Source: Aquamicrobium aerolatum DSM 21857 (GTDB lineage: Bacteria; Pseudomonadota; Alphaproteobacteria; Rhizobiales; Rhizobiaceae). Taken from it: 64,000 nt of DNA. The notes beneath the pieces were generated by a model that worked only from the letters and a program-made list of their open reading frames with translations, searched no databases and was not told the DNA's origin. The translations under genes and the position numbers were made by a program. Shown one piece after another: positions 8,187 to 15,282 of this stretch (its first letter is position 1; each line of letters opens with the position of its first letter). The stretch lies in contig NZ_FORF01000014.1 of assembly GCF_900113935.1 (NCBI RefSeq), positions 41,857 through 105,856 on the forward strand, read 5' to 3'.

Positions 8187-8396
8187 CTAGTTTGAAGGCG
8201 CTTCTGGAGCCGGAGCGGCAGGTGTTGCCGATGCCCCGTCAATACGGTCCTGTGGTGCAGGGGCGATCTGTTCGCCATACATTTCGACGCCAACCCAAAC
8301 CAGCGCCGCCAGCGCAAGTGCCACCAGCAATACCACCAGGACAGGTGTGCCGCTGCGGCCTTGCCGTGCCCGGTTCTTGTCAAATTCGTTAGACAT
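8187..8396 (-). CDS. Small single-pass membrane protein, unknown function
   Basis: 69 residues starting MSNEFDKNRARQ: a charged N-terminus, one transmembrane helix (about 20-40, TPVLVVLLVALALAALVW), then an Ala/Pro-rich tail, so N-in, C-out topology is likely. GGAGC lies 5 bases before the ATG. I do not recognise a family. A GGAAC-N16-CATT promoter-like sequence 35 bases upstream places it in the stress regulon with its neighbours. Confidence 0.7.
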   Translation of the reverse strand: MSNEFDKNRARQGRSGTPVLVVLLVALALAALVWVGVEMYGEQIAPAPQDRIDGASATPAAPAPEAPSN

Positions 8397-8430
8397 GGAA
8401 GCTCCACGCATCGATTGATAGGATTCAATC

Positions 8431-8455
8431 AATGCGTGGACCAACTGCTTGTTCC
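8431..8455 (-). promoter_or_regulatory. EcfG-type promoter (one mismatch) for the small membrane protein
   Basis: On the minus strand: GGAAC (8455-8451), 16-base spacer, CATT (8434-8431). It differs from the CGTT consensus at one position, as does the copy before the HWE kinase gene. The distance to the ATG (35 bases) is suitable. Confidence 0.6.
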
Positions 8456-8484
8456 GTCGGAAGCATCGTCGGGCAATAGAAGAT

Positions 8485-8943
8485 CTAGTCTTGTCGAGAT
8501 CTCATGTCTGGCCGGCGACGCGAGTTTTCTTTCCATACGCCGTAGCCCAGAGCTGCAGCCAGAGGGGCAAGAACAGCGATGCTGCCTGTACGGCTGGCCA
8601 ACAGAGCCGGAAGGAGGGTCACTGCGGCGGTGCTTACGACGGTCTTGATTTCTGCCTGTCGCTGGCGGGCAATCCGCCTTGCGCGCGCTTTCGCGGCAAG
8701 TCGGTGAAGCAAGATTACCAGCAAGCCAATGATGAAGAATCCGCCACCGAACCAAAGGCTGGTTTGCAAAGCACCGATCTCGCGTGCCAGAGCGATAAAG
8801 GCGGCAATGAGCAGAAAAACCAGACCGAGAACGAGCAGGATTGCAGCGACCAGATAGATCATTGCCGACTGTCGTGCGCGGGCCAGCGCCTCGCTGGCCT
8901 CGCCAGTCGCGATCGAGCCTATGAGAGCCAAAAGAGCCTGCAC
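8485..8943 (-). CDS. Phage-holin-like (Holin-X type) membrane protein
   Basis: 152 residues. An N-terminal amphipathic stretch is followed by two strongly hydrophobic helices (about 27-52 and 62-84), a basic segment RLAAKARARRIARQRQ, and a hydrophobic C-terminal region (about 108-140). This layout matches the phage holin family/putative Actinobacterial Holin-X proteins, which in Proteobacteria are usually chromosomal stress genes and not lysis genes. It begins three bases after the DUF883-like gene stop, so they form one transcription unit. The function is unknown. Confidence 0.7.
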   Translation of the reverse strand: MQALLALIGSIATGEASEALARARQSAMIYLVAAILLVLGLVFLLIAAFIALAREIGALQTSLWFGGGFFIIGLLVILLHRLAAKARARRIARQRQAEIKTVVSTAAVTLLPALLASRTGSIAVLAPLAAALGYGVWKENSRRRPDMRSRQD

Positions 8944-8946
8944 GGC

Positions 8947-9291
8947 TTATCGACGCGTCAACAGAGCAAAGAAAAAGCCGATACCTGCGGCGATCGCCAT
9001 TGCCGTGATAGGCTTTTCGCGTACCGCGTCGGTAATCTGCTGCTCGACATCATCCGCGCCGGACTTCAGCGAGTCCATCGCAGCTTCGCCTTTGACACGC
9101 AATTGTTCTGCGCCAACGCTGGCGGCACGGCGGGCGGCCGCGATCGAGTGCTCGCCGGTGGTCGACAGCTGTTCGGAGAGGCGCGCAACATCTTCCTTCA
9201 GTCGTGCGATTTCCGCCTCAAGATCCTCAGGCTTCCCGACAGAGGAGAGATTTTCGTTCTTGTCCGTCTTGCCACTGCGTTCTGTCGCCAT
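8947..9291 (-). CDS. DUF883/ElaB-YqjD-like coiled-coil membrane-anchored protein
   Basis: 114 residues from MATERSGKTDKNEN, with an AAGGAG box 6 bases upstream. A charged N-terminus leads into a predicted coiled coil (about 20-50), an Ala-rich amphipathic middle, and a C-terminal transmembrane helix (PITAMAIAAGIGFFFALLTRR, listed here as two parts: PITAMAIAAGIGFF and FALLTRR), the ElaB/YqjD pattern. Members associate with ribosomes or membrane in E. coli stationary phase; here the role is inferred only from layout. A weak EcfG-like promoter (GGAAC-N15-AGTT on the minus strand, 9341-9318) lies 27 bases upstream. Co-transcribed with the holin-like gene. Confidence 0.75.
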   Translation of the reverse strand: MATERSGKTDKNENLSSVGKPEDLEAEIARLKEDVARLSEQLSTTGEHSIAAARRAASVGAEQLRVKGEAAMDSLKSGADDVEQQITDAVREKPITAMAIAAGIGFFFALLTRR

Positions 9292-9360
9292 GTCAAACTC
9301 CTTTGTGATGATGTCGTAACTCAATCCCTGTCCGCAGTTCCGGCGAACGCAGCTGATGAA

Positions 9361-9909
9361 TCACGCTGCGTTTGAACCCATCACCTGCGCAGAAATCGCG
9401 TCTGGACCGTAGTCGCCTTCGCCGGAAACCTTTAGGATTTCCTGCAAACGGCTTCGGGCCCGGCTGACCCGGCTTTTGATGGTGCCCACGGCACAGCCGC
9501 AGATTTCCGCAGCTTCCTCGTAGGAAAATCCAGACGCGCCGATCAGGATGATGGCTTCGCGCTGATCTTCCGGCAATGTTTCGAGGGCCGCCTTGAAATC
9601 GTTCAGGTCCATGGAGCCGACCTGGCTCGGATGAACGGCGAGGCGTGCGGTCATGAGACCGTCGCTGTCCTGAACTTCGCGGCCCCGCTTGCGCATCTGC
9701 GAATAGAATTCGTTGCGAAGGATGGTAAACACCCAGGCCTTCAGGTTGGTGCCCGCCTGAAAGGAAGCCTGTTTGTCCCAGGCCTTCACCAGCGTCTCCT
9801 GAACGAGATCGTCTGCCTTGTCAGCGTTCTGGGCCAGAGACATCGCGAATGCGCGCAGGCTCGGGATGGCTCCAAGTAACTCAACCTTGAACGTTGGACC
9901 GCCCGCCAT
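9361..9909 (-). CDS. ecfG: General stress response ECF sigma factor EcfG
   Basis: 182 residues. Sigma-70 region 2 (AFAMSLAQNADKADDLVQETLVKAWDK, in parts: NADKADDLVQETLVKAW and LKAWVFTILRNEFYSQMRK) and region 4 (LPEDQREAIILIGASGFSYEEAAEICGCAVGTIKSRVSRAR, key elements GFSYEEAA and GTIKSRVSRAR) are clear. The family is identified by its neighbours: nepR ends two bases before its ATG and phyR is divergent. EcfG directs transcription of the general stress regulon once PhyR~P removes NepR. Transcribed from the autoregulated promoter before nepR. The start chosen has GGGGGAT just upstream and gives the usual family length. Confidence 0.95.
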   Translation of the reverse strand: MAGGPTFKVELLGAIPSLRAFAMSLAQNADKADDLVQETLVKAWDKQASFQAGTNLKAWVFTILRNEFYSQMRKRGREVQDSDGLMTARLAVHPSQVGSMDLNDFKAALETLPEDQREAIILIGASGFSYEEAAEICGCAVGTIKSRVSRARSRLQEILKVSGEGDYGPDAISAQVMGSNAA

Positions 9910-9910
9910 A

Positions 9911-10123
9911 TTATCCCCCTTTGCCCGCTGTACTGTCGATAGTTGTTTCCTGCTCCTCAAGCTGCTTTAGGAGCTCAGCAAACCTGTCGGGAACCTCTTC
10001 GGAAGTCAGGTCGTCGTAGTACTGCTTCAGCTTCCTCCCAATCTCTGAATGTACTCCTAAAGGGTCGGTTTTATTGACCGCCTTATTTGGGCTGATCTCC
10101 GCAGCCATTTTCATTGATTTCAT
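9911..10123 (-). CDS. nepR: NepR anti-sigma factor
   Basis: 70 residues from the ATG at 10123. The diagnostic NepR core IGRKLKQYYDDLTSEEVPDRF followed by ELLKQLEEQE forms the two helices that hold EcfG, or the sigma-like domain of PhyR under stress. Several in-frame ATGs lie close together (10144, 10123, 10114, 10108); the one chosen has a GGGGGCGAG stretch upstream, but a shorter form is possible. The stop is separated from the ecfG ATG by one base, so production of sigma and anti-sigma is coupled. A perfect EcfG promoter lies about 95 bases upstream, giving autoregulation. Confidence 0.93.
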   Translation of the reverse strand: MKSMKMAAEISPNKAVNKTDPLGVHSEIGRKLKQYYDDLTSEEVPDRFAELLKQLEEQETTIDSTAGKGG

Positions 10124-10218
10124 GCCTATTCTCGCCCCCGACAATTTTGGCTATGGAACTTAACGTCAGACACGCGCCGATATCCGCAGCCCCAAGCTGC
10201 ATCGATGCCTTGACTTCC

Positions 10219-10243
10219 AACGTCTCACTCAAAAAAATGTTCC
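10219..10243 (-). promoter_or_regulatory. EcfG-type promoter for nepR-ecfG
   Basis: On the minus strand: GGAAC (10243-10239), 16-base spacer, CGTT (10222-10219). A perfect consensus match, facing nepR-ecfG, which predicts positive autoregulation of the sigma factor as known in other Alphaproteobacteria. Confidence 0.85.
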
Positions 10244-10252
10244 ACACATTTT

Positions 10253-10277
10253 GGAACTTTTTATCATCGTTGGAGTT
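10253..10277 (+). promoter_or_regulatory. EcfG-type promoter for phyR
   Basis: GGAAC (10253-10257), 16-base spacer, AGTT (10274-10277): one mismatch to CGTT, 58 bases before the phyR ATG and divergent from the nepR promoter, whose -35 lies only 10 bases away. Confidence 0.68.
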
Positions 10278-10335
10278 TGATTGCTCGAAAGCACCATTTG
10301 TTTTCGCGAAATCGTCATTGAGGGAGACGGAACTT

Positions 10336-11130
10336 ATGAGTTTATCTGCGCGAATTGCGCCACACCTGCCATTTCTCAGACGCTTCGCTCGCGCCGCCAC
10401 CGGTTCCCAGAACAGCGGCGACGCGCTTGTGGCGGCAACGCTTGAAGCTGTTATTGCCGATGTCAGCGTGTTCCCGGCGCTGTCCAGCGATCGAATTGCG
10501 CTCTACCGAGTGTTCACGAAGCTGTTTACGTCGGTCAACATCCGCGTCCCGCAGGATGAAACCGCGCAAGGTTGGGAGAGCCGGGCGGCGGCCAATCTCT
10601 CTGCGATTGCTCCGCTGCCGCGCCAGGCATTTCTGCTTGTCGCTGTCGAAGGATTTTCCGAGGCTGAGGCCGCGGAAGTGCTCGATCTGTCGGAAGAGCG
10701 TTTTGCCGAGCTTCTGAAAGAGGCCAGCGAAGAAATTTCGCGCCAGGTGGCGACCGATGTCCTGATCATCGAAGACGAGCCGCTCATCGCGATGGATATC
10801 GAGCAGATGGTCGAAAGCCTCGGGCATCGGGTGGTTGGCACTGCACGCACGCATAAGGAAGCAGTTGCGCTGTTCGGAAAGGCGCGACCCAAAATGGTGC
10901 TTGCGGATATTCAGCTGGCTGACGGCTCATCAGGTATTGATGCCGTCAACGAGATTCTGACGGGCGCGACCGTGCCTGTGATCTTTATCACGGCGTTTCC
11001 CGAGCGGTTGCTGACCGGGGAGCGACCGGAGCCTGCTTTCCTTGTGACGAAACCGTTCAACCCTGACATGGTCAAGGCGCTGATCAGCCAGGCGCTGTTC
11101 TTTGATCGTCAGGCGCGCGCAGCGGCATAA
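10336..11130 (+). CDS. phyR: PhyR, anti-anti-sigma response regulator of the general stress response
   Basis: 264 residues from the ATG preceded by GGGAGACGGAACTT. Residues 1-135 are a sigma-factor-like domain (EcfG mimic) and residues 140-264 a receiver domain (VLIIEDEPLIAMDIEQM, phosphoacceptor Asp191 in VLADIQLADG, conserved Thr and Lys in FITAFP and VTKPF). On phosphorylation the sigma-like domain binds NepR and frees EcfG. Divergent from nepR-ecfG with its own EcfG-type promoter. The HWE kinase gene downstream is the obvious candidate for a phosphodonor or regulator. Confidence 0.96.
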   Translation: MSLSARIAPHLPFLRRFARAATGSQNSGDALVAATLEAVIADVSVFPALSSDRIALYRVFTKLFTSVNIRVPQDETAQGWESRAAANLSAIAPLPRQAFLLVAVEGFSEAEAAEVLDLSEERFAELLKEASEEISRQVATDVLIIEDEPLIAMDIEQMVESLGHRVVGTARTHKEAVALFGKARPKMVLADIQLADGSSGIDAVNEILTGATVPVIFITAFPERLLTGERPEPAFLVTKPFNPDMVKALISQALFFDRQARAAA

Positions 11131-11148
11131 GTCGAGCATCAGCAATTG

Positions 11149-11178
11149 AAAGGCCGTCCGATTGTGGCGGCCTTTTTT
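11149..11178 (+). terminator. Intrinsic terminator after phyR
   Basis: Stem AAAGGCCG / CGGCCTTT with an 11-base loop, followed by a T run, 18 bases past the phyR stop. Confidence 0.75.
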
Positions 11179-11241
11179 GTTGAGATGGCGCTGCGTCAGG
11201 ATTGCGCAGGCACAAAAACCGCGTCACAGCAGCATTTCGAC

Positions 11242-11266
11242 GGAACCAATCCGCTTTCCTCGCGTT
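11242..11266 (+). promoter_or_regulatory. EcfG-type promoter for the DUF1328 gene
   Basis: GGAAC (11242-11246), 16-base spacer, CGTT (11263-11266): perfect consensus, 32 bases before the ATG. Confidence 0.82.
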
Positions 11267-11297
11267 TTTAATGTACTAATTCCAAGGAGATAGAAAC

Positions 11298-11465
11298 ATG
11301 CTCTACTGGACGCTCGTCTTCCTCGTAGTGGCGGTCATTGCCGGCGCGCTTGGTTTTGGCGGCATCGCCGGAGCATCAGCGGGAATCGCACAGATCCTGT
11401 TTTTCATCTTCTTTGCGTTCCTGGTGATTTCCTTGATCGCCGGCCTTCTGCGACGTGCCGGATAG
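11298..11465 (+). CDS. DUF1328 small membrane protein (YtjA-like)
   Basis: 55 residues starting [20 protein letters not shown]. Two transmembrane helices are separated by [12 protein letters not shown] and it ends LLRRAG: the standard form of the DUF1328/YtjA family, conserved short inner-membrane proteins of unknown function. AAGGAG lies 9 bases before the ATG. A perfect EcfG promoter precedes it, in keeping with the common occurrence of this family in stress regulons. Confidence 0.9.
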   Translation: MLYWTLVFLVVAVIAGALGFGGIAGASAGIAQILFFIFFAFLVISLIAGLLRRAG

Positions 11466-11593
11466 GCCGTCCAGCCCTTCGAGCCGCATCGCAAGATGCC
11501 CTCGAAAAGTGGAGTTCGAAGTTCCCTCAACTCCTGGCTCCGCCGCGCGCCGGGTAATGCTTCAAAGATGGCATTGCCCGGCGTTGTGGTGTT

Positions 11594-11618
11594 GGAACCA
11601 TTTCACACTTCACGCATT
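11594..11618 (+). promoter_or_regulatory. EcfG-type promoter (one mismatch) for the HWE kinase gene
   Basis: GGAAC (11594-11598), 16-base spacer, CATT (11615-11618), 52 bases before the ATG at 11670. Its position also argues against a start codon further upstream. Confidence 0.6.
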
Positions 11619-11669
11619 CTTTGTTTCATCGTACCAGTAACGAAGGGTACGGGCGGGAAACTGAAGCCT

Positions 11670-12692
11670 ATGGGAGTGGGAATTATCGACAGCACGCGGC
11701 CAGGCGATGCGAGGTCCCCTCACGCAGATATTGCGCAAGGGAGGGGGCTGCTGCGTGCTCTGAGGAACACCGGCATAACGGTTTTCTACCAGACGCCGGA
11801 TCTCAAGGTCGTATGGGGACAGAACATCCCGGAAAACTGGCTCGATGGGCGGATCGAGGGCAAGGTTGATCGTGACTTTCTGCCCGCGTCCGTCGCTTCG
11901 TGGATTTCGGACAGAAAGCGCGCGGTGCTTGAGACCGGGATTTCCGATTCAGTGGAATTTCGCGACGGCGAAGATCAGAGCCGTTGGTATGACATGTGGA
12001 TTGATGCAGATTTTTCCGACGAGGGCGTTCTTCAAGGGGTGATCACAACCGTCGTGGAGATCACCGAGCGGAAGCACCGTGAGCAGACATTGCGTACGCT
12101 TCTGCGTGAAGTCAGCCATCGCTCGAAAAATCTGTTGGCGATCATCCAGAGCATTGCCACGCAGACAGGTCGCTACTCGACCACCATTGAGGGGTTTCTT
12201 GATCGGTTCAGAGGCCGCTTGCACTCGTTGTCCTTTTCACAGGACCTGGTGACATCGTCGGACTGGCGTGGCGCTACCCTCAGCGAACTTGTCGGGACGC
12301 AGGTGATGCGTTTTCGTGGCGATGAGGATCATAGCGTCAGGTTCGAAGGGGCCGACGTCTATCTCAATCCTAATGCCGCACTCCATATCGGACTTGCTCT
12401 TCATGAGCTGGTCGTCAATTCGATGAGCCACGGCGCTTTGGCGCGTCACGATGGAAGGGTTCATCTTCACAGCGAACTGGCCAAGGACGGAGACGTGCTC
12501 ATTCTCCTGTGGAGCGAGCGGACGGTTGGATTGCTGTCGCCGATCAAGCGCTTTGGCAGCGTGGCATTGGAGCGGGTCGTGCCCCTGTCGCTGGATGGCA
12601 CGGCCACTGTCGAATATGTCGATGGGCAGCTTGACTACCGGCTGGAAATTCCGAGTGCCAATTTCGAGATCGAACAACTCTCCCATGGCTGA
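11670..12692 (+). CDS. PAS-containing HWE/HisKA_2-type sensor histidine kinase
   Basis: 340 residues, no transmembrane helix, so cytosolic. A PAS domain (about 28-125, ending VVEITERKHRE) precedes the dimerisation/phosphoacceptor helix REVSHRSKNLLAIIQSIA, then HELVVNSMSHGAL in the ATP-binding N-box and LLWSE, the W-x-E signature that defines the HWE family. Kinases of this family phosphorylate PhyR in other Alphaproteobacteria. An in-frame start exists at 11496 but it lies before the promoter and in sequence without homology, so the ATG at 11670 is preferred. It stands two genes from phyR and has an EcfG-type promoter, which would make a positive loop (inference). Confidence 0.88.
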   Translation: MGVGIIDSTRPGDARSPHADIAQGRGLLRALRNTGITVFYQTPDLKVVWGQNIPENWLDGRIEGKVDRDFLPASVASWISDRKRAVLETGISDSVEFRDGEDQSRWYDMWIDADFSDEGVLQGVITTVVEITERKHREQTLRTLLREVSHRSKNLLAIIQSIATQTGRYSTTIEGFLDRFRGRLHSLSFSQDLVTSSDWRGATLSELVGTQVMRFRGDEDHSVRFEGADVYLNPNAALHIGLALHELVVNSMSHGALARHDGRVHLHSELAKDGDVLILLWSERTVGLLSPIKRFGSVALERVVPLSLDGTATVEYVDGQLDYRLEIPSANFEIEQLSHG

Positions 12693-13033
12693 TGCATGTT
12701 TCCCGAAAGTTGGAGCCGGTTTCGGGACAAAGGCATGCGAGCCAAAGGCTTGCAGCGGGCGGCCATGTGAGATCGATTGAAGCCAGTGCCAATTAAAAAG
12801 GCTGGTCTTGCGACCAGCCTTCTCACGGAAGATCACGCCCCCGTTGTGCCGCACTGTCCACCATTTGGGGGGGGGGGCGATTGGGCTGGTGTCCAGCGCG
12901 GCATGGACTAACAACGAAGTCTGGATAAAATAGTTCCATCATTTCTCACGAATTTTTAGCATTCCGCTCGGAACATGCTTCAAATCAGTACGTTCAACGG
13001 TCATGGTTCGCTGTCGTCGTCTGGGAGGTGAAG
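12693..13033. other. 341-base intergenic region: hairpin, G11 tract and EcfG promoter
   Basis: No gene seen. A perfect 10-base stem AAGGCTGGTC / GACCAGCCTT with a four-base loop (12798-12821) could end transcription of the HWE kinase gene, though the following run is only TTCTC. A run of 11 G residues occupies 12867-12877. The right part holds the promoter described separately. Confidence 0.6.
12970..12994 (+). promoter_or_regulatory. EcfG-type promoter for a 57-residue membrane protein gene
   Basis: GGAAC (12970-12974), 16-base spacer, CGTT (12991-12994): perfect consensus, 40 bases before the ATG. Confidence 0.82.
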
Positions 13034-13207
13034 ATGATTTCGCAAATGAACGTGGTGCAAAATGCGGCGCGTCTGGCGATGGATCATCGCGCCGCGCGGC
13101 CCCGGCGCAATCCTGGCAGTGATGCCCCGTCGCGCTTTCTCAAGATGGCTTTGGGCGTCGCCAGCGTCGCAGCCCTGCTGGGCGCTGTCTATCTGATCAT
13201 GGCGTGA
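13034..13207 (+). CDS. Small stress-regulated membrane protein, unknown family
   Basis: 57 residues: MISQMNVVQNAARLAMDHRA begins a basic, Arg/Pro-rich cytosolic segment (about 1-36), followed by one transmembrane helix (about 37-57, FLKMALGVASVAALLGAVYL) that ends the protein, a tail-anchored layout. GGGAGGTGAAG overlaps the region just before the ATG. Too short for many gene callers, but the combination of a strong ribosome-binding site and a perfect EcfG promoter makes it convincing. I do not recognise the family. Confidence 0.72.
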   Translation: MISQMNVVQNAARLAMDHRAARPRRNPGSDAPSRFLKMALGVASVAALLGAVYLIMA

Positions 13208-13217
13208 TCGGGCCGAA

Positions 13218-13367
13218 TTATTGCGGCGGGTTCATGCGCTCTGGTGGGATCCGAACGGTCATTTCTCCAATATTCGGCTCGACCATGGTCGCCAAGGCGT
13301 ACATGGCGCCATAGATAACGCCTGCAATGACGGCGAGCGTCATGATGAACCGGAATAGCGTCGGCAT
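13218..13367 (-). CDS. Conserved small membrane protein next to aroK
   Basis: 49 residues starting MPTLFRFIMTLAVIAGVIYG; one transmembrane helix, then MVEPNIGEMTVRIPPERMNP. The ending E-M-T-V-R-I-P-P-E-R/K-x-N-P is a pattern I associate with short proteins beside aroK in Rhizobiales. Function unknown. The ATG at 13367 is preferred to an upstream start because the N-terminal extension would precede the membrane helix with unrelated sequence. Divergent from aroK. Confidence 0.72.
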   Translation of the reverse strand: MPTLFRFIMTLAVIAGVIYGAMYALATMVEPNIGEMTVRIPPERMNPPQ

Positions 13368-13556
13368 GGAGTGCTCGTGACTGGTGGCTGGCAATCTGCG
13401 TCCCGTTATGGGACGTGCACCAGTGTATTTCAAGGCAGCGAACCGCTCTGCGTGCTTGACGTGGTCATCTTTTCATGGCGTTACCGCCCGGCGGGGCAAT
13501 TGCCTTGGCGAAGCGGGGTGGCGTGAATGCTGTCCTGAAGGGGGCCATAAAAGGCG

Positions 13557-14153
13557 GTGGGCGCTGTGAAACTGCTTGCTTCTCAAATTCGCGACAGGCT
13601 CGGCGAGCGGACGATCGTATTTGTCGGCCTGATGGGTGCGGGCAAAACTGCGATTGGCCGCCAGGTGGCGCAAATTCTCGACCTGCCTTTTGCCGACAGC
13701 GATCATGAAATTGAAGCGGTCTCGAAGATGACCGTTCCCGAGCTTTTCGAGCGCTATGGCGAGCCGGAATTTCGTGCGCTGGAGCAGCGCGTCATCGAAC
13801 GTCTGATGAAAGACGGTCCGCGGGTGGTTTCGACAGGTGGTGGAGCCTTCATGAGCGCCCAGACCCGCGAGATCATTGGACGCCATGGTCTGGGGGTCTG
13901 GCTCAAGGCGGATCTCGATCTTTTGATGGAGCGGGTTTCCAAGCGTCAGAACCGTCCGCTTCTGAAAGATCCGGACCCGCGCGGCGTGATGCGTCGGCTG
14001 ATGGATGAGCGCTATCCGTTTTATGCGCAGGCACATCTGACCTTCGAGACACGTGACGCGAAACGAGAAGTCATCACCGCGGAAACGCTGCAGGCAATTG
14101 CGCGCTATCTGGGGGTCGACATGGAAGATACACAGGCAGGGTCGCAGGAATGA
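13557..14153 (+). CDS. aroK: Shikimate kinase
   Basis: 198 residues, probably from a GTG. The P-loop [15 protein letters not shown] (about 24-38), the shikimate-binding DSDHEIE, the [12 protein letters not shown] segment, the STGGGAF motif and the lid [10 protein letters not shown] are all present. Phosphorylates shikimate with ATP in chorismate synthesis. Overlaps aroB by four bases (ATGA), so they are co-translated. A second in-frame GTG (13566) is an alternative start. Confidence 0.93.
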   Translation: MGAVKLLASQIRDRLGERTIVFVGLMGAGKTAIGRQVAQILDLPFADSDHEIEAVSKMTVPELFERYGEPEFRALEQRVIERLMKDGPRVVSTGGGAFMSAQTREIIGRHGLGVWLKADLDLLMERVSKRQNRPLLKDPDPRGVMRRLMDERYPFYAQAHLTFETRDAKREVITAETLQAIARYLGVDMEDTQAGSQE

Positions 14154-15271
14154 CACTCAATCAGGTCACGGCGCAGAAGGTTCGGGTCAATCTTGCAGAG
14201 CGCAGTTATGACATCCTGATCGGCGACGGTCTCCTTTCAGGCGCTGGACAGGAGATTGCGGCCCGGCTGCCCGGTGCTCGCGTTGCAATCGTCACAGACA
14301 GCAACGTTGCAGCCGCACACGCCAAGCAACTGGTGCAGAGCCTCGATCTGGCAGGCATCGCGTCCACCACGATCTCGATTGCACCGGGGGAGCGCAGCAA
14401 GAGGTTTGAGGTGCTTCAGCAGGTGGTCGATGGTGTGCTGTCTGCACGACTTGAGCGGGGCGATGCCGTCATCGCGCTGGGCGGCGGTGTCGTCGGCGAT
14501 CTTGCCGGTTTTGTGTCAGGAATCGTGCGGCGCGGCATGAAGTTTGTGCAGATGCCGACATCGCTGCTGGCTCAGGTGGATTCGTCGGTTGGCGGCAAGA
14601 CCGGGATCAACACAGCCCATGGCAAAAATCTCATTGGCGTGTTTCAGCAGCCCGCGCTGGTTCTGGCAGACACCCAGGTTCTGGACACGCTGCCTGACCG
14701 CGAATTTCGCGCTGGTTACGCCGAAGTGGCAAAATACGGCCTCATCGATCGTCCGGACTTTTTTACGTGGCTGGAGCGCAATTGGCAGGCGGTGTTTGCA
14801 GGCGGGGTCGAGCGCGTTCATGCCATCGCACAATCCTGTCAGGCCAAGGCCGACATGGTCGAACGTGACGAGTATGAAACCGGCGACCGTGCATTGCTGA
14901 ACCTGGGTCATACGTTCGGTCATGCCCTGGAGGCAGCCACTGGCTATGACAGTGCCCGCCTTGTGCATGGCGAAGGTGTCGCCATTGGCATGGCGCTGGC
15001 GCACCGCTTTTCCAGTCGGCTCAATCTTTGCTCGATGGATGATACGACACGTGTCGAGGCACATTTGCGCGCCGTCGGCTTGCCAGTCACGCTGGCCGAG
15101 GTTCCTGGTGGTTTGCCGGGAGCGGAGCGTTTGCTTGACTATATCATGCAGGACAAAAAGGTTTCGCGGGGCGCGCTGACATTCATCTTGACGCGTGGCG
15201 TCGGGCAATCATTCGTTGCCAAAGATGTTCCGTCTTCTGAAGTCCTGTCCTTCCTTCAGTCGGTAACCTGA
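14150..15271 (+). CDS. aroB: 3-dehydroquinate synthase
   Basis: 373 residues, the normal length. NAD-binding [20 protein letters not shown] and [20 protein letters not shown] are the family signatures, with zinc-ligand regions around EVAKYGLI and [12 protein letters not shown], then [11 protein letters not shown]. Converts DAHP to 3-dehydroquinate, step two of the shikimate pathway. Second gene of the aroKB operon and followed 11 bases later by a CBS-domain gene. Confidence 0.96.
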   Translation: MTLNQVTAQKVRVNLAERSYDILIGDGLLSGAGQEIAARLPGARVAIVTDSNVAAAHAKQLVQSLDLAGIASTTISIAPGERSKRFEVLQQVVDGVLSARLERGDAVIALGGGVVGDLAGFVSGIVRRGMKFVQMPTSLLAQVDSSVGGKTGINTAHGKNLIGVFQQPALVLADTQVLDTLPDREFRAGYAEVAKYGLIDRPDFFTWLERNWQAVFAGGVERVHAIAQSCQAKADMVERDEYETGDRALLNLGHTFGHALEAATGYDSARLVHGEGVAIGMALAHRFSSRLNLCSMDDTTRVEAHLRAVGLPVTLAEVPGGLPGAERLLDYIMQDKKVSRGALTFILTRGVGQSFVAKDVPSSEVLSFLQSVT

Positions 15272-15282
15272 CCGGTTGTTTC

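Noticed and set aside
9318..9341. EcfG-like promoter before the DUF883-like gene (GGAAC-N15-AGTT on the minus strand)
   Set aside because: Both a short spacer and a mismatched -10, so it is not listed as a feature although the gene probably belongs to the same regulon.
12237..12914. Minus-strand open frame opposite the HWE kinase gene
   Set aside because: Antisense to a conserved kinase core and crossing an intergenic G11 run; no family resemblance.
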